Source of the DNA: Flagellimonas meishanensis | Lineage (GTDB): Bacteria > Bacteroidota > Bacteroidia > Flavobacteriales > Flavobacteriaceae | Length of the DNA stretch: 64,000 nucleotides | Assembly: GCF_019880545.1 (NCBI RefSeq) | Contig: NZ_JAINVW010000003.1 | Span: 1,178,001 to 1,242,000 of the forward strand | Direction of reading: 5' to 3' | Part shown: positions 18,464 to 27,788 of the stretch, piece after piece | Layout of the letters: each line of letters starts with the position of its first letter | How positions within the stretch are numbered: the first letter of the stretch is position 1 | Translations under genes and position numbers: made by a program | The notes under the pieces: generated by a model | Databases searched by the model: none | What the model was told of the DNA's origin: nothing | What the model saw: only the letters and a program-made list of their open reading frames with translations

Positions 18464-19642
18464 CTAATATATAAAGGTTCCGTACTCGCTTTGGATGGTT
18501 AATTTTTTGCTTTCGGAGGCCTCCACATGCCCAATGATCCGTGCATCCACATCGAAGCTTTTTGAAATGGAAATAATGTCCTCCGCCACATGCTTGTCCA
18601 CATAGAGTTCCATGCGGTGTCCACAATTGAAAACCTGGTACATTTCCTTCCAATCCGTGCCGGATTGCTCTTGGATCAGCTGAAATAAAGGTGGTACGGG
18701 AAACAAGTTGTCCTTTACGATATGGAGGTCATCCACAAAATGTAGTATTTTGGTCTGAGCGCCTCCACTGCAATGGACCATGCCGTGTAGTTGCGCCGAG
18801 GTATATTTTTCCAGTATTCTTTTAATGATGGGAGCATAGGTTCGGGTCGGGGACAAAACCAACTTACCCGCATCCAATGGTGCATTGGACACCTTGTCCG
18901 TGAGTGCCATGTTACCTGCATAAATCAATTCATCGGGGACCGAAGCATCAAAACTTTCAGGATATTTTTCTGCTAAATATTTACTGAAAACATCATGTCG
19001 CGCCGAGGTGAGTCCATTACTGCCCATACCGCCATTGTATTCGGTTTCGTAAGTGGCCTTACCAAAGGATGCAAGACCCACGATGACATCTCCGGCCTTG
19101 ATGTTGGCGTTGTCGATGACCTTGGAACGTTCCATTCTTGCCGTTACGGTGGAATCGACTATAATGGTCCGGACCAGATCGCCAACATCTGCTGTTTCTC
19201 CACCAGTGGAATAAATTTTCACACCATGCTTGTCCAAATCGGAAATCAATTCCTCAGTGCCATTGATTATGGCCGAAATGACCTCACCGGGTATTAAGTT
19301 TTTGTTCCTTCCAATGGTAGACGATAACATAATGTTATCCGTGGCACCTACACAAAGTAGGTCGTCCACGTTCATGATCAGGGCATCTTGGGCTATTCCT
19401 TTCCAAACCGAGATATCTCCGGTCTCTTTCCAGTACATATAGGCCAAGGACGATTTGGTGCCAGCACCATCGGCATGCATTATCAAACAGTGTTGCTCAC
19501 TTCCGGTGAGATAATCTGGGACTATTTTGCAGAAAGCTTTCGGGAAAAGACCCTTATCTATATTCCGAATGGCCTTGTGTACATCTTCCTTTGAGGCTGA
19601 AACCCCACGCTGTGCGTATCTTTTGCTAGCGTCCGCTGACAT
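18464..19642 (-). CDS. purM: Phosphoribosylformylglycinamidine cyclo-ligase (AIR synthase)
   Basis: 392 residues from the Met at 19642 (MSADASKRYAQRGVSASKED); a further Met 13 codons upstream is not conserved in type. PurM makes 5-aminoimidazole ribonucleotide from FGAM with ATP in purine synthesis. HADGAGTKSSLAYM and YSTGGETADVGDLV are the ATP-phosphate and Mg-binding parts. The length is that of the longer Bacteroidota subtype. The gene is followed by the redox cassette on the same strand and preceded by the dehydratase gene, 65 bp upstream. Confidence 0.94.
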   Translation of the reverse strand: MSADASKRYAQRGVSASKEDVHKAIRNIDKGLFPKAFCKIVPDYLTGSEQHCLIMHADGAGTKSSLAYMYWKETGDISVWKGIAQDALIMNVDDLLCVGATDNIMLSSTIGRNKNLIPGEVISAIINGTEELISDLDKHGVKIYSTGGETADVGDLVRTIIVDSTVTARMERSKVIDNANIKAGDVIVGLASFGKATYETEYNGGMGSNGLTSARHDVFSKYLAEKYPESFDASVPDELIYAGNMALTDKVSNAPLDAGKLVLSPTRTYAPIIKRILEKYTSAQLHGMVHCSGGAQTKILHFVDDLHIVKDNLFPVPPLFQLIQEQSGTDWKEMYQVFNCGHRMELYVDKHVAEDIISISKSFDVDARIIGHVEASESKKLTIQSEYGTFIY

Positions 19643-19707
19643 AAAAGTGGTTTGGGCAAAAATAAGGAAACTGTGTGCCATTCCCCATCTTTTTCAAGAT
19701 AGGTTTT

Positions 19708-20700
19708 TCACTCAAAATGGATGGGTAGGACCTCCAACCAATCTCTTTCCCATATTTTTTGGGTGGTTGCCTGGTCCATATTGCCTCCTGAAATCACCAT
19801 GAGCACGCGCTGTTTGGATTCCATTGTGCCCAACCATCTCTTGATGGCTTCCATGCTCATGGCGCAAGTGGGTTCAATTCGGCATTTCAATAAATGAGTC
19901 AACCATTGGGTCCAGTAGATGATATATTTTTCTTCGATTTCATAGAAATCGTCCAGTTGTTTCAAATATTCAAATGTGATATCCCCAACAGTCATGGTCA
20001 TGGCACCGTCGGCAAGCGTGTCGGGTGGTGCGGATAAACGCTGGATGCTTCCCTTTCGCAACGATTCTGCGGCATCATTGGCATTTAAAGGCTCTACGCC
20101 AATTACCTTGGTTTTTGGTGATAACCCTCTTGTTGCGATTAGGGAACCGGACAACAGACCTCCTCCACCGCAGGGTGCAAAAACGGCATCTATGTTGTCC
20201 AGGTGGGTCAGCGACTCGTAGACCGCCGTGCCCTGCCCGCAAATGACCTGCTCATGGTTAAATGGTGGTATCCAATAGACTCCTTTTTCGGCAGCGGCCT
20301 CTTGCACTTTTTGGTCCGTAATGTCCCTAGTGCTACTTAGAACAACTTCCGCACCGTATGATTTGGTAGCCTGTATCTTCACTTTAGAAGAATATTCCGG
20401 CATAAAAATGGTGACTGGGATACCAAAACTGTGGGCGGCATAGGCCACAGCCTGCGCATGGTTCCCAGAACTATTGGCCACAATGCGGCTTGGCACCTTT
20501 CCATTTTCCTTTAACCATGCTACCGTGTTGCATGCTCCCCTGGCCTTGAAAGCGCCAATTTTTTGAAAATTCTCGGCCTTAAAAAAAATTTCATGGCCCA
20601 ACCACTGGTTTAAAAGTGAAGAGGTTAAAATGGGTGTTTCACGGACATGCCCTTCAATCCGGTTTCGGGCTTTTACTATGTCATGCAAATTCAAGCTCAC
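19708..20700 (-). CDS. PLP-dependent threonine/serine dehydratase
   Basis: 330 residues of the fold-II PLP family. The Schiff-base Lys is Lys52 in KIGAFKARGA; SSGNHAQAVAYAA is the substrate loop and CGGGGLLSG the phosphate-binding loop. No C-terminal ACT domain, so it is the short, catabolic or serine-racemase-like type rather than the feedback-controlled biosynthetic enzyme. Likely reaction: threonine to 2-oxobutyrate or serine to pyruvate with ammonia release, which suits its place 6 bp after the glutamine synthetase III gene. Racemase activity cannot be excluded. Confidence 0.88.
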   Translation of the reverse strand: MSLNLHDIVKARNRIEGHVRETPILTSSLLNQWLGHEIFFKAENFQKIGAFKARGACNTVAWLKENGKVPSRIVANSSGNHAQAVAYAAHSFGIPVTIFMPEYSSKVKIQATKSYGAEVVLSSTRDITDQKVQEAAAEKGVYWIPPFNHEQVICGQGTAVYESLTHLDNIDAVFAPCGGGGLLSGSLIATRGLSPKTKVIGVEPLNANDAAESLRKGSIQRLSAPPDTLADGAMTMTVGDITFEYLKQLDDFYEIEEKYIIYWTQWLTHLLKCRIEPTCAMSMEAIKRWLGTMESKQRVLMVISGGNMDQATTQKIWERDWLEVLPIHFE

Positions 20701-20706
20701 CTGATG

Positions 20707-22893
20707 TTATTTAGCAAACAGCAACTCCCTGTATTTGGCAAATGGCCATAGGTCATCGGCCACAAGTCGCTCCAATTTGTCCGTATGTGAACGGATAGAA
20801 TCGAAATAGGGCTTCACATTGTCACAATAGGCCTTTGCTTTCTTGTTGATGGCAGTTAAATTGTTAGCCCGCTTTCGGGCTTCAATCATTTCATCGGTTT
20901 GTTTTTTGATTTCCGATATATGCTCTCCAATTTGCTCTAGAATGTTCAATTGTCCTTCTGCCACTTTCTTGTGGGCCGCTCCATATACTTCCTTTAGGCT
21001 ATTTATGTTCTGTAGAAGCAAATTTTGATAACGAATGGCCGCAGGGAGTATGTGGGTATATACCATCTCACCCAGTATCCTTCCCTCTATCTGGATGTGC
21101 ATGACATAGGCGCCAAGTTCCACTTCCTGATGCGCCCGTAGCTCCACCTCGTTCATAACCTCCATTTCCTTGAACAACGCTATGGTTTCGTTTGAAGTGA
21201 GCACCTGAAGGGCCTCAGGGGTATTTTTATTGTTGCTCAACTTTCTTCTACGGGCTTCCTCTTGCCATTCGGTGCCGTAGCCGTCTCCTTCAAATCGGAT
21301 TCTTTTGGAGGTTTTGATGTATTCTCTCAACACGTTGAAGATGGCTTCATCCTTCTTGAGGTTTTTCTTGTCGATGAGTGCGTCCACTTCCTTTTTGAAC
21401 TGTCTTAGCTGTTTGGCCACGATCGTGTTGAGGATGGTCATGGGCTTGGCACAGTTCATTTTGGAGCCAACGCCCCTCATTTCAAACTTATTTCCGGTAA
21501 AGGCAAAAGGAGAAGTACGATTTCTATCAGTGTTATCCAACAGAATTTCCGGGATTTTGCCGACCACATTCAATTTGAGCTCGGTTTTTTCCTCTGGTGA
21601 TAATTTTCCTTTGGAAACACCCTCAAGTTCATCCAGCACATTGCTCAATTGTTTTCCTATAAAAATGGAAAGAATGGATGGCGGAGCCTCATTGGCACCC
21701 AACCTATGGTCGTTACTTGCCGAGGCTATGGATGAGCGCAAAAGCTCTTCATGGGTATCCACAGCTTTTATGGTATTCACAAAAAAGGTCAAAAACTGCA
21801 GGTTTTTCATCGGTGTAGAGCCAGGGCTGAGCAAATTAACGCCTGTATCGGTTTCCAGTGACCAATTGTTATGCTTGCCAGAACCGTTGATTCCCGCAAA
21901 GGGTTTTTCATGAAAGAGGACCATGAAACCATGGCGGTCTGCTATTTCCTCCATGACGTCCATCAACAATAGGTTATGATCCACCGAAAGGTTGGCCTCC
22001 TCAAAAACGGGTGCCAGCTCAAATTGGTTAGGGGCAACTTCATTATGGCGCGTTTTAACGGGAATGCCCAGCCTGATGCATTGTTTTTCCAAATCGCTCA
22101 TGAAACTCAACACCCTAGGCGGAATCACTCCAAAATAATGGTCGTCCAATTGCTGTCCCTTGGCCGCCGCATTCCCGACCAACGTTCTACCCGTCATTAC
22201 CAAATCGGGCCTAGATTGTGCCAATTCCCTATCCACCAAAAAATATTCCTGTTCCCATCCCAGGGTGGCCTGCACCTTGCGTACGGTTTTGTCAAAATAC
22301 TGAGCCACCCCCGTCGCTGCTTGGTCCATGGCATGAAGTGCCCTCAACAAGGGAGCCTTGTTGTCCAAAGCCTCTCCGGTATAGGCCACAAAGATGGTTG
22401 GTATGCACAGTGTGGTTTTATAGATAAAAGCGGGTGAGGAAGGGTCCCATGCGGTATAGCCACGTGCTTCAAACGTATTTCGGATGCCCCCACTGGGGAA
22501 ACTGGACGCATCAGGTTCTTGCTGAACAAGTTGGGCACCTCCAAACTTTTCCATGGCCCTTCCATCCGAAATTATATCGAAGAAAGCATCATGTTTTTCT
22601 GCAGTGGCTCCTGTTAAGGGCTGAAACCAATGGGTGTAATGCGTAGCTCCCATGGAAAGGGCCCAGGCTTTCATGCCCTCTGCCACTTGATCCGCAATTT
22701 TCCTGTCAATCTTACTGCCTTGAAAAATGGCGGATTTCACATTATCAAAGGCTTCTTTGGTCAAAAATTGAAGCATTTTCTCTTCATTGAAAACTTGCTT
22801 TCCAAAGAGTTCCGAACGTTTTATGGGTTCCTCGATATGGGTATGCTGTCTCTGTGGGGCATTCCTGAGAGCCTCAAATCTCAAATTTGGCAT
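20707..22893 (-). CDS. glnN: Glutamine synthetase type III
   Basis: 728 residues, the length of GSIII. Distinctive N-terminal region (GIRNTFEARGYTAWDPSSPA) and core motifs GINGSGKHNNWS, KTRHNEVAPNQFELAP and DNTDRNRTSPFAFTGNKFE are all present. GSIII forms dodecamers and makes glutamine from glutamate, ammonia and ATP. It is divergent from a type II enzyme at 23104, sharing a 210-bp regulatory region. Two unrelated synthetases side by side suggest different ammonia affinities or regulation. Confidence 0.96.
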   Translation of the reverse strand: MPNLRFEALRNAPQRQHTHIEEPIKRSELFGKQVFNEEKMLQFLTKEAFDNVKSAIFQGSKIDRKIADQVAEGMKAWALSMGATHYTHWFQPLTGATAEKHDAFFDIISDGRAMEKFGGAQLVQQEPDASSFPSGGIRNTFEARGYTAWDPSSPAFIYKTTLCIPTIFVAYTGEALDNKAPLLRALHAMDQAATGVAQYFDKTVRKVQATLGWEQEYFLVDRELAQSRPDLVMTGRTLVGNAAAKGQQLDDHYFGVIPPRVLSFMSDLEKQCIRLGIPVKTRHNEVAPNQFELAPVFEEANLSVDHNLLLMDVMEEIADRHGFMVLFHEKPFAGINGSGKHNNWSLETDTGVNLLSPGSTPMKNLQFLTFFVNTIKAVDTHEELLRSSIASASNDHRLGANEAPPSILSIFIGKQLSNVLDELEGVSKGKLSPEEKTELKLNVVGKIPEILLDNTDRNRTSPFAFTGNKFEMRGVGSKMNCAKPMTILNTIVAKQLRQFKKEVDALIDKKNLKKDEAIFNVLREYIKTSKRIRFEGDGYGTEWQEEARRRKLSNNKNTPEALQVLTSNETIALFKEMEVMNEVELRAHQEVELGAYVMHIQIEGRILGEMVYTHILPAAIRYQNLLLQNINSLKEVYGAAHKKVAEGQLNILEQIGEHISEIKKQTDEMIEARKRANNLTAINKKAKAYCDNVKPYFDSIRSHTDKLERLVADDLWPFAKYRELLFAK

Positions 22894-23040
22894 GGTTGTC
22901 TTTTTATATACAAAGCTACAATTAACAATTTAATAATAAAACGAATAAAAATTACTTTAATTTTCATTATACCCCCCAATAAATAGGGGTAATACAAATA
23001 TTGGTCGAATAATTGTTAATTTGACCCTATAAATTTCATA

Positions 23041-23066
23041 TTGTAACATTGAATAAGCTATTTTTG
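23041..23066 (+). promoter_or_regulatory. Promoter upstream of the type II glutamine synthetase
   Basis: TATTTTTG (23059-23066) matches TAnnTTTG exactly; TTG at 23041-23043 gives a short 15-bp spacer, so help from an activator may be needed. The predicted start lies about 30 bp before the ATG at 23104. Confidence 0.4.
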
Positions 23067-23103
23067 TCAATCGAAAATTTGAGAACAAATAACTACCTTA
23101 ATT

Positions 23104-24114
23104 ATGAGCAAATCTAAATTAGAGTACATCTGGTTGGACGGTTACACTCCTACGGCCAACATGAGAAGTAAAACAAAGATTGAAAAAGACTTCAGTGGTA
23201 AGTTGGAGGACTGCCCGATGTGGTCTTTTGATGGAAGTTCCACGCAGCAAGCTGAAGGTGGTTCATCCGATTGTCTATTGAAACCGGTTGCGATTTTTCC
23301 AGATCCTGCAAGAAAGAATGGATACTTGGTGATCGCTGAGGTTATGAATCCTGACGGAACACCCCATGAGAGCAATTCCAGGGCCACCATTGATGATGAA
23401 AATGATGACTTCTGGTTTGGATTTGAGCAAGAATATTTCATAATGGACACCCATACCCAACTGCCCCTGGGCTTCCCGGTGGGAGGTTATCCCGGACCCC
23501 AAGGGCTTTACTACTGCTCCGTGGGAGGTAGGAACACCCATGGTAGGGAAATCGTGGAACGCCATGCCGATATGTGCCTAGAGGCCGGATTGAACTTTGA
23601 GGGAATAAACCAAGAAGTGGCTTGCGGACAGTGGGAATTCCAGATTTTTGCCAAGGGAGCAAAAAATGCCGGAGACCAAGTTTGGGCAGCGCGCTATATG
23701 CTGGATAGGCTAACAGAAGATTACGGTTACTATATAGAATATCACCCAAAGCCCATTAAAGGGGATTGGAACGGTTCTGGTATGCACGCCAATTTCTCCA
23801 ACAGTGTGTTGAGAACAGCAGGCAAGAAGGAAACGTATGAAAAAATCTGCGAAGCTTTCCGTCCGGTCACCAAAGAGCACATTGCCGTTTACGGTGAGTT
23901 CAACGACCAACGATTGACAGGTTTGCATGAGACCCAATCCATAAATCAGTTCAGCTATGGCGTGTCCGATAGAGGTGCTTCCATTAGAATACCGATTGCC
24001 ACCGTGGAAAGCGGATGGAAAGGATGGTTGGAAGACAGGAGACCGGCATCCAACGCAGATCCTTATAAGGTTGCGGCCCGCATCATCAAGACCGTGAAGT
24101 CTGCCAAGGTCTAA
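23104..24114 (+). CDS. glnA: Glutamine synthetase type II (eukaryote-like)
   Basis: 336 residues, close to the length of the GSII (beta-Grasp plus catalytic) family. Motifs: MWSFDGSSTQQAEGGSSD, FGFEQEYFIMD, PGPQGLYYCSVGG, INQEVACGQWEFQI and GSGMHANFSN. Octa- to decameric GSII enzymes make glutamine from glutamate and ammonia. No adenylylation-site region of GSI type is present, so control is probably transcriptional. Divergent from glnN; a strong terminator follows 32 bp after the stop. Confidence 0.96.
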   Translation: MSKSKLEYIWLDGYTPTANMRSKTKIEKDFSGKLEDCPMWSFDGSSTQQAEGGSSDCLLKPVAIFPDPARKNGYLVIAEVMNPDGTPHESNSRATIDDENDDFWFGFEQEYFIMDTHTQLPLGFPVGGYPGPQGLYYCSVGGRNTHGREIVERHADMCLEAGLNFEGINQEVACGQWEFQIFAKGAKNAGDQVWAARYMLDRLTEDYGYYIEYHPKPIKGDWNGSGMHANFSNSVLRTAGKKETYEKICEAFRPVTKEHIAVYGEFNDQRLTGLHETQSINQFSYGVSDRGASIRIPIATVESGWKGWLEDRRPASNADPYKVAARIIKTVKSAKV

Positions 24115-24145
24115 AAAATTGGTAAATTAATTGTTGATTAGGAAG

Positions 24146-24175
24146 AACCGCTCCGTTATGGGGCGGTTTTTTATT
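24146..24175 (+). terminator. Terminator of the type II glutamine synthetase gene
   Basis: A 9-bp GC-rich stem (24146-24154 with 24160-24168, loop 24155-24159) is followed by a T-run to 24172. It overlaps the 3' end of the convergent antiporter gene. Confidence 0.85.
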
Positions 24176-25109
24176 GTACGGTCAGATATACAAATCCAGC
24201 ATAGAACAGCAATAGCACCAAACCATCCCGCCATCCCAATCGCAGACCTTTCGGAAAGAATACCAAAGGAAGAATTAAGAAAGAGATGCCCAACATCCAG
24301 AAAATATCACTGGAAAGTAGGCCTTGGTCCATTACGGTTATGGGAGTGATTATGGAAGCAATCCCCAAAACCGCCAAAAGGTTGAAAATGTTAGATCCGA
24401 TAAGATTCCCCAGGGAAATGGCCTTTTCCTTTTTCAGAATGGCAATTACAGAGGCCGCCAATTCGGGTATGCTGGTCCCCACGGAGACCACCGTTATTCC
24501 TATTATCCTGTCGCTTACCCCAAAAGTAGAGGCCAATCCCACGGCCCCATCAATCAAAAGTTCAGAGCCTCCCCACAGTGCGGCACCACCAATTCCCAAG
24601 TACAAAACGGTCTTGTACCATGGTAAAATAACATCATCCTCCGGCATTTCGTCCACGACCGCTGTTTTTTGAAACCTAAGCAAATAGACCAAAAACAGGA
24701 ACAAAAGACAGACCATAATGATTCCCTCATAGCGCTGAAGCACCCCATCAAAATAGATGAAACCACAAAAAAGAAGGGAAGCCACCATCATCACGGGCCA
24801 ATCCGTGGAATAAAAACTAGGCCTTACGTCTATGCTTCCCAAAAGCACGGTCACCGCCAAGACCAATCCTAAATTGGCAATGTTGGATCCCACAACATTG
24901 CCCAAGGCCAGGTCGGGAAAACCATCCAATGCGGCCTTTACACTCACTATGAGCTCAGGTGCAGATGTGGCAAAGGAAACAACCGTCATCCCAATTACAA
25001 TTTTTGGAATGGAAAGTCTTAGGGACAAGGCAACGGCCGATTTCAATAGCCAATTTCCACCTGCAATGAGCAGGGCAAGTCCAACGATTATAAGCAGCGT
25101 GTTTTCCAA
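24171..25109 (-). CDS. Calcium/sodium antiporter, CaCA family (YrbG-like)
   Basis: 312 residues with about ten membrane helices in two inverted halves. Each half holds the alpha-repeat signature: VVSFATSAPELIVSV (about 43-57) with NVVGSNIANLG, and VVSVGTSIPELAASV (about 206-220) with NLIGSNIFNLL. The Glu residues in SAPEL/SIPEL bind the cation. It exchanges Ca2+ or K+ for Na+ across the inner membrane. Single gene, convergent with glnA. Confidence 0.92.
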   Translation of the reverse strand: MENTLLIIVGLALLIAGGNWLLKSAVALSLRLSIPKIVIGMTVVSFATSAPELIVSVKAALDGFPDLALGNVVGSNIANLGLVLAVTVLLGSIDVRPSFYSTDWPVMMVASLLFCGFIYFDGVLQRYEGIIMVCLLFLFLVYLLRFQKTAVVDEMPEDDVILPWYKTVLYLGIGGAALWGGSELLIDGAVGLASTFGVSDRIIGITVVSVGTSIPELAASVIAILKKEKAISLGNLIGSNIFNLLAVLGIASIITPITVMDQGLLSSDIFWMLGISFLILPLVFFPKGLRLGWRDGLVLLLFYAGFVYLTVQ

Positions 25110-25780
25110 TGAGGCAATTTTTGCGCAAATATAACGGATGATTCCTTCAAGTTATCATAAATGGAAAAAGCATGAGGTAAAATACCTGTTATAAGCATGG
25201 TAAAACCGAGTCTGGATCCCACGCAAATTTTGAAAGACAGTTCACTCCCAGCAAACGAAAACTGAAAATTTACCCCTTTTTTGAATGAATTGCCCCTTGG
25301 TTTTTGAAATCATCCCAAAAACATGCCTACAAAAGTTATTATTTGTAATAATAAATTAAAATATGAATTACAATTTATCACTTGATTCAAGGGCGATTAT
25401 AAATATTGAAGAGGTCAAGTATTTATTTACCTACAATCCTATATGCAATTGTATAGATTTTGTTTCAAAAGTTTGGAAACGTGATTTTTCTCATTTTATA
25501 TTAAAAAATCAAAACCATAAAAAACATTTTTTCTAACCGTTAAAAGAACAATTTCAATGATAGTGATCGTAAAAATCTTAGTGGCCTTACTTCTCCAGCT
25601 CCTGACCATTATTTTTGTATGATGCGCCCAACTTCAATCAAAAAAATGGTTCATGAAAATGCATTACTGGCAGCCAAGTCAAATCGGCATGTAACGCAAA
25701 ACCCATCGAAGGATTTCTTTAACAGTTTTGAACGTTGCTATTTGTTACTTTTAGCACCAATCATTTAAAAACTGTCCAAA
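25110..25780. other. 671-bp AT-rich spacer
   Basis: No gene of recognisable family lies here. The left part has mixed composition; 25330-25545 is markedly AT-rich and holds one short open frame (25363-25536, listed separately). Near the right end TTTTG (25726-25730) and TACTTTTA (25746-25753) form a possible promoter for the DUF885 gene. Confidence 0.5.
25363..25536 (+). CDS. Possible 57-residue orphan protein
   Basis: An ATG-started frame in the AT-rich spacer, 20 bp after a -7-like TTATTTG. The product is hydrophilic, with a CNC motif in the middle and a Lys/His-rich end. AT content is higher than in neighbouring genes, and I know no family. It may be a chance frame or a piece of acquired DNA. 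Confidence 0.25.
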   Translation: MNYNLSLDSRAIINIEEVKYLFTYNPICNCIDFVSKVWKRDFSHFILKNQNHKKHFF

Positions 25781-27556
25781 GTGAAAAAAATACCAGTTAT
25801 CCTTGTTGCTGTATTGATGGTGATTTCTTGCAAGCAAGATAAAAAGGAAGATACCCAAAACACCAGTGAGGATTTTCAAGCGCTGCTTGATAGCTATTAT
25901 GAAGATGGACTTAAGTTGAGCCCCATCAGTGCGACAATGGCAGGGGACAATAGGTACAACGACCTCTTCGAAAATCCGCTCTCTGAAGAATATGCGACCA
26001 AATCCAAGGCGCACTTTCAAAATTATTTGGAAAAGCTATCGGAATTTCCTGATGAGCAACTATCGCCCAGCGAACGGATGACCAAGGCCATTTTGAAGTG
26101 GGAATGCGATATCAATCTGGCGGAATTCCAATATAATGCCGACCTCACCCCCATTGACCAAATGTGGTCCGTGAACCTATTTATTGGACAATTGGCAAGC
26201 GGAGCCAGCGCACAACCTTTTAAAACTGTTGGGGACTACCAAAATTGGTTGAAAAGGGTGAATGGTTACCTGGAATGGATGGCCAGCGCAGAAGAAAAAA
26301 TGAAAAAGGGGATGGAAACGGGGCATGTGCTTCCAAAATCACTCATTGTTAAAGTTCTTCCCCAATTGGAGTCCTTGACTATTAAAGACTTGGATGAACA
26401 TCTTTTTTATCAGCCTATAAAAAATATGCCTTCTGACTTTACCAAAGAGGAAAAAACCATGTTGACCAATGCATATACCACGATGGTAAGTGAGAGGGTA
26501 ATTCCGGCCTATGAAAAGCTCCATGCCTTTATGAGCGGACCCTATTTTGAGGCCGGCCGCGAATCCAGCGGCATTCAAGGTGAGCCGGATGGTGATGCCT
26601 ATTATGCCCATCAGATTAAAAAGTATACCACGACCAACATGACCGCTGATGAAATACATAAACTGGGACTGAGTGAGGTGGCCCGAATCCGTTCGGAAAT
26701 GGAAAAAATAAAGGAGCAGGTGGGTTTTGAAGGTGACTTGAAGGCGTTTTTTGACTTTGTTAGGAGCAATAGGCAACTTATGCCCTACACGGATGCCCAA
26801 CAGGTCATTGACAATTTCAATGAAATCCATGATAGAATGAAACCCCAGTTGGAAAAGCTGTTCGACATGAAGCCCAAAACTCCGTTTGAAGTGCGACGCA
26901 CGGAGGCTTTCAGGGAAAAATCGGCCAGTGCCGAATACAACCCAGGGTCTTTGGATGGCACTCGACCAGGAATCTTCTACGTTCCCATTCCCAATGCGGA
27001 AGAATACAATGTGTACTCAGACGAGTCCTTATTCCTCCATGAGGCCATACCGGGTCATCACTATCAGATATCCTTGACACAGGAGAATGACGACCTGCCC
27101 AAATTCAGAAAGACACTTTGGTACAGTGGTTATGGCGAAGGATGGGCACTTTATAGTGAATCCCTTGGCAAGGAACTGGGCTTGTACACAGACCCCTATC
27201 AAGTTTTTGGCATGTTGGGTGCCGAAATGCACCGTGCCATACGATTGGTAGTAGATTCGGGTCTCCATGCCAAAGCTTGGACCCGTGAACAGGCCATCCA
27301 GTATTCCTTGGATAATGAAGCCGAGTCGGAAGCCAGTATAATCTCGGAAATAGAACGCTATATGGCCAATCCAGGCCAGGCGTTGTCCTATAAGATTGGG
27401 CAGTTGAAAATTATAGAGCTTCGAAAAAAGGCCGAGGAAATCTTAGGTAACAAATTTGACGTTCGCAAATTCCACAATGAGGTATTGGAGACCGGATGTA
27501 TTCCCTTGGCGCTTCTTGAGGAAAAAATAAACGCCTGGATTGAATCCAATAAATGA
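25781..27556 (+). CDS. DUF885 lipoprotein, predicted metallopeptidase-like
   Basis: 591 residues from GTG at 25781. Lipobox VISC (Cys17) follows a short hydrophobic stretch. The DUF885 domain covers most of the protein; the zinc-type motif HEAIPGHH (420-427) and GYGEGWALYSE about 30 residues later match the family. Fold similarity to M32/thermolysin-like peptidases makes a peptidase role likely, but substrates of the family are mostly unknown. Facing the periplasm or surface as a lipoprotein. Monocistronic, with a possible promoter at 25726-25753. Confidence 0.9.
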   Translation: MKKIPVILVAVLMVISCKQDKKEDTQNTSEDFQALLDSYYEDGLKLSPISATMAGDNRYNDLFENPLSEEYATKSKAHFQNYLEKLSEFPDEQLSPSERMTKAILKWECDINLAEFQYNADLTPIDQMWSVNLFIGQLASGASAQPFKTVGDYQNWLKRVNGYLEWMASAEEKMKKGMETGHVLPKSLIVKVLPQLESLTIKDLDEHLFYQPIKNMPSDFTKEEKTMLTNAYTTMVSERVIPAYEKLHAFMSGPYFEAGRESSGIQGEPDGDAYYAHQIKKYTTTNMTADEIHKLGLSEVARIRSEMEKIKEQVGFEGDLKAFFDFVRSNRQLMPYTDAQQVIDNFNEIHDRMKPQLEKLFDMKPKTPFEVRRTEAFREKSASAEYNPGSLDGTRPGIFYVPIPNAEEYNVYSDESLFLHEAIPGHHYQISLTQENDDLPKFRKTLWYSGYGEGWALYSESLGKELGLYTDPYQVFGMLGAEMHRAIRLVVDSGLHAKAWTREQAIQYSLDNEAESEASIISEIERYMANPGQALSYKIGQLKIIELRKKAEEILGNKFDVRKFHNEVLETGCIPLALLEEKINAWIESNK

Positions 27557-27644
27557 CAATCAAAAGGGCTGCCCATGGCGGCCATTCTTTCTTTCTGAAA
27601 ATCAGTCCAGTATTGCGTATATTTACATCAGACAATTCTAGACC

Positions 27645-27788
27645 ATGTTTTATAAATTATTGGCCAAAGTGAACAAGGCCCTTCTCCCCTCGTACACCAA
27701 AAAAGGGCTCGATCTTGCCAAGGCTTCCAAATGGCAATTGGCCATTATTGGATGGAGGTATTATGTCACAACAAGAGCTTTAGACTAG
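27645..27788 (+). CDS. Conserved 47-residue flavobacterial protein
   Basis: The product is basic at its N-terminal half (MFYKLLAKVNKALLPSYTKK) and ends in an aromatic segment, AIIGWRYYVTTRALD. From memory this short family is common in Flavobacteriaceae and is often labelled 'SsrA-binding protein' although it is far too short to be SmpB and shares none of its fold. The stop overlaps the end of apt by 4 bp. The function is not known; size and charge would suit a ribosome- or membrane-associated peptide. Confidence 0.7.
   Translation: MFYKLLAKVNKALLPSYTKKGLDLAKASKWQLAIIGWRYYVTTRALD

Noticed and set aside
21305-21913. 202-codon open frame opposite glnN
   Set aside because: Antisense to a conserved enzyme core, Ser/Leu-rich reverse-complement composition; no family features.
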